Positions 22,279 through 22,344 of a stretch of DNA of 22,344 nt are shown here, one piece after another. Within the stretch, counting starts at the first letter, position 1, and each line of letters begins with the position of its first letter. The DNA comes from Bacilli bacterium (GTDB lineage Bacteria > Bacillota_I > Bacilli_A > RF39 > UBA660), in contig CAAHEM010000109.1 in assembly GCA_900772435.1 (NCBI GenBank), positions 1-22,344 on the forward strand, read 5' to 3'. A program made the translations under genes and the position numbers. The notes below the pieces were generated by a model. It did not search any database, was not told the DNA's origin, and was given only the letters and a program-made list of their open reading frames with translations.

Positions 22279-22344
22279 ATGCCTACAATTAATCAATTAG
22301 TTAGAAAGAGTAGAACTGACAAAACTAAAAAGAGCAAAAGTCCA
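22279..22344 (+). CDS. rpsL: 30S ribosomal protein S12 (partial, 5' end)
   Basis: The first 22 residues, MPTINQLVRKSRTDKTKKSK plus SP, are the conserved start of S12, the decoding-centre protein of the small subunit (streptomycin target). The frame runs off the right edge. AAGGAG is seven bases upstream of the ATG. In most bacteria it heads the str operon (rpsL-rpsG-fusA-tuf), which should continue beyond the window. Nothing unusual is visible in this fragment. Confidence 0.95.
   Translation, partial: MPTINQLVRKSRTDKTKKSKSP

Noticed and set aside
1..22344. tRNA, rRNA, CRISPR array, transposon ends or prophage genes
   Set aside because: No cloverleaf, repeat-spacer series, transposase or phage protein was found on either strand.

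Overview
The window is chromosomal sequence from an AT-rich, low-GC Firmicutes-like bacterium, best guessed (inference) as an uncultured gut Bacilli lineage such as RF39 or a relative of the Erysipelotrichia/Mollicutes. The basis is very high A+T, FtsK/SpoIIIE followed by a YmfF/YmfH-type peptidase pair as in Bacillus, strong AGGAGG-type ribosome sites on many genes, and intrinsic terminators with U tracts. All tryptophans noticed are TGG, there is no in-frame TGA in the housekeeping genes, and one gene (the ABC exporter) ends in TGA. The genetic code is therefore 11, not the Mycoplasma code.

Layout. 2-67 is the tail of an unidentified gene. 77-3540 is an operon of a DNA translocase (ftsK), a small anchored extracytoplasmic protein and purine nucleoside phosphorylase (deoD). 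3621-6142 is a pair of M16-like peptidases overlapping by one base, the first lacking the metal site. 6217-8040 is a stand-alone HerA/DUF87 ATPase whose promoter lies inside a terminator-like hairpin. 8057-9618 (minus strand) holds a pilin-like surface protein and a HIT hydrolase. 9724-10911 is a SufS-type cysteine desulfurase. 11060-11386 is a short SSB without the acidic tip. 11458-12348 is a DUF1016/YhcG PD-(D/E)XK nuclease-like gene. 12490-13767 is pyrimidine nucleoside phosphorylase. 13811-14521 is a membrane protein with cadherin-like repeats, overlapping tail to tail with a minus-strand VanY-type D,D-carboxypeptidase. 15603-17261 is a decayed MacB-type ABC transporter (ATPase without Walker A, frameshifted permease). 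17273-17914 (minus) is a PAP2-family membrane phosphatase. 18042-19358 is the ribosome-assembly GTPase Der. 19413-21954 is an ABC exporter overlapping a TlyA-type rRNA methyltransferase, followed by a 43-residue membrane protein. The window ends in the start of rpsL (S12) behind its strongest promoter and a structured leader.

Together the genes look like ordinary housekeeping (chromosome segregation, nucleoside salvage, Fe-S sulfur supply, ribosome biogenesis, wall trimming) with a few accessory pieces. I see no rRNA, tRNA, CRISPR array, insertion sequence or prophage. I do not see a clear new multi-gene system. The most distinctive signals are regulatory and architectural: stop codons buried inside terminator stems at five gene ends, a promoter nested in a hairpin that would hide the herA ribosome site on read-through RNA, probable leaderless mRNAs, and a structured rpsL leader.
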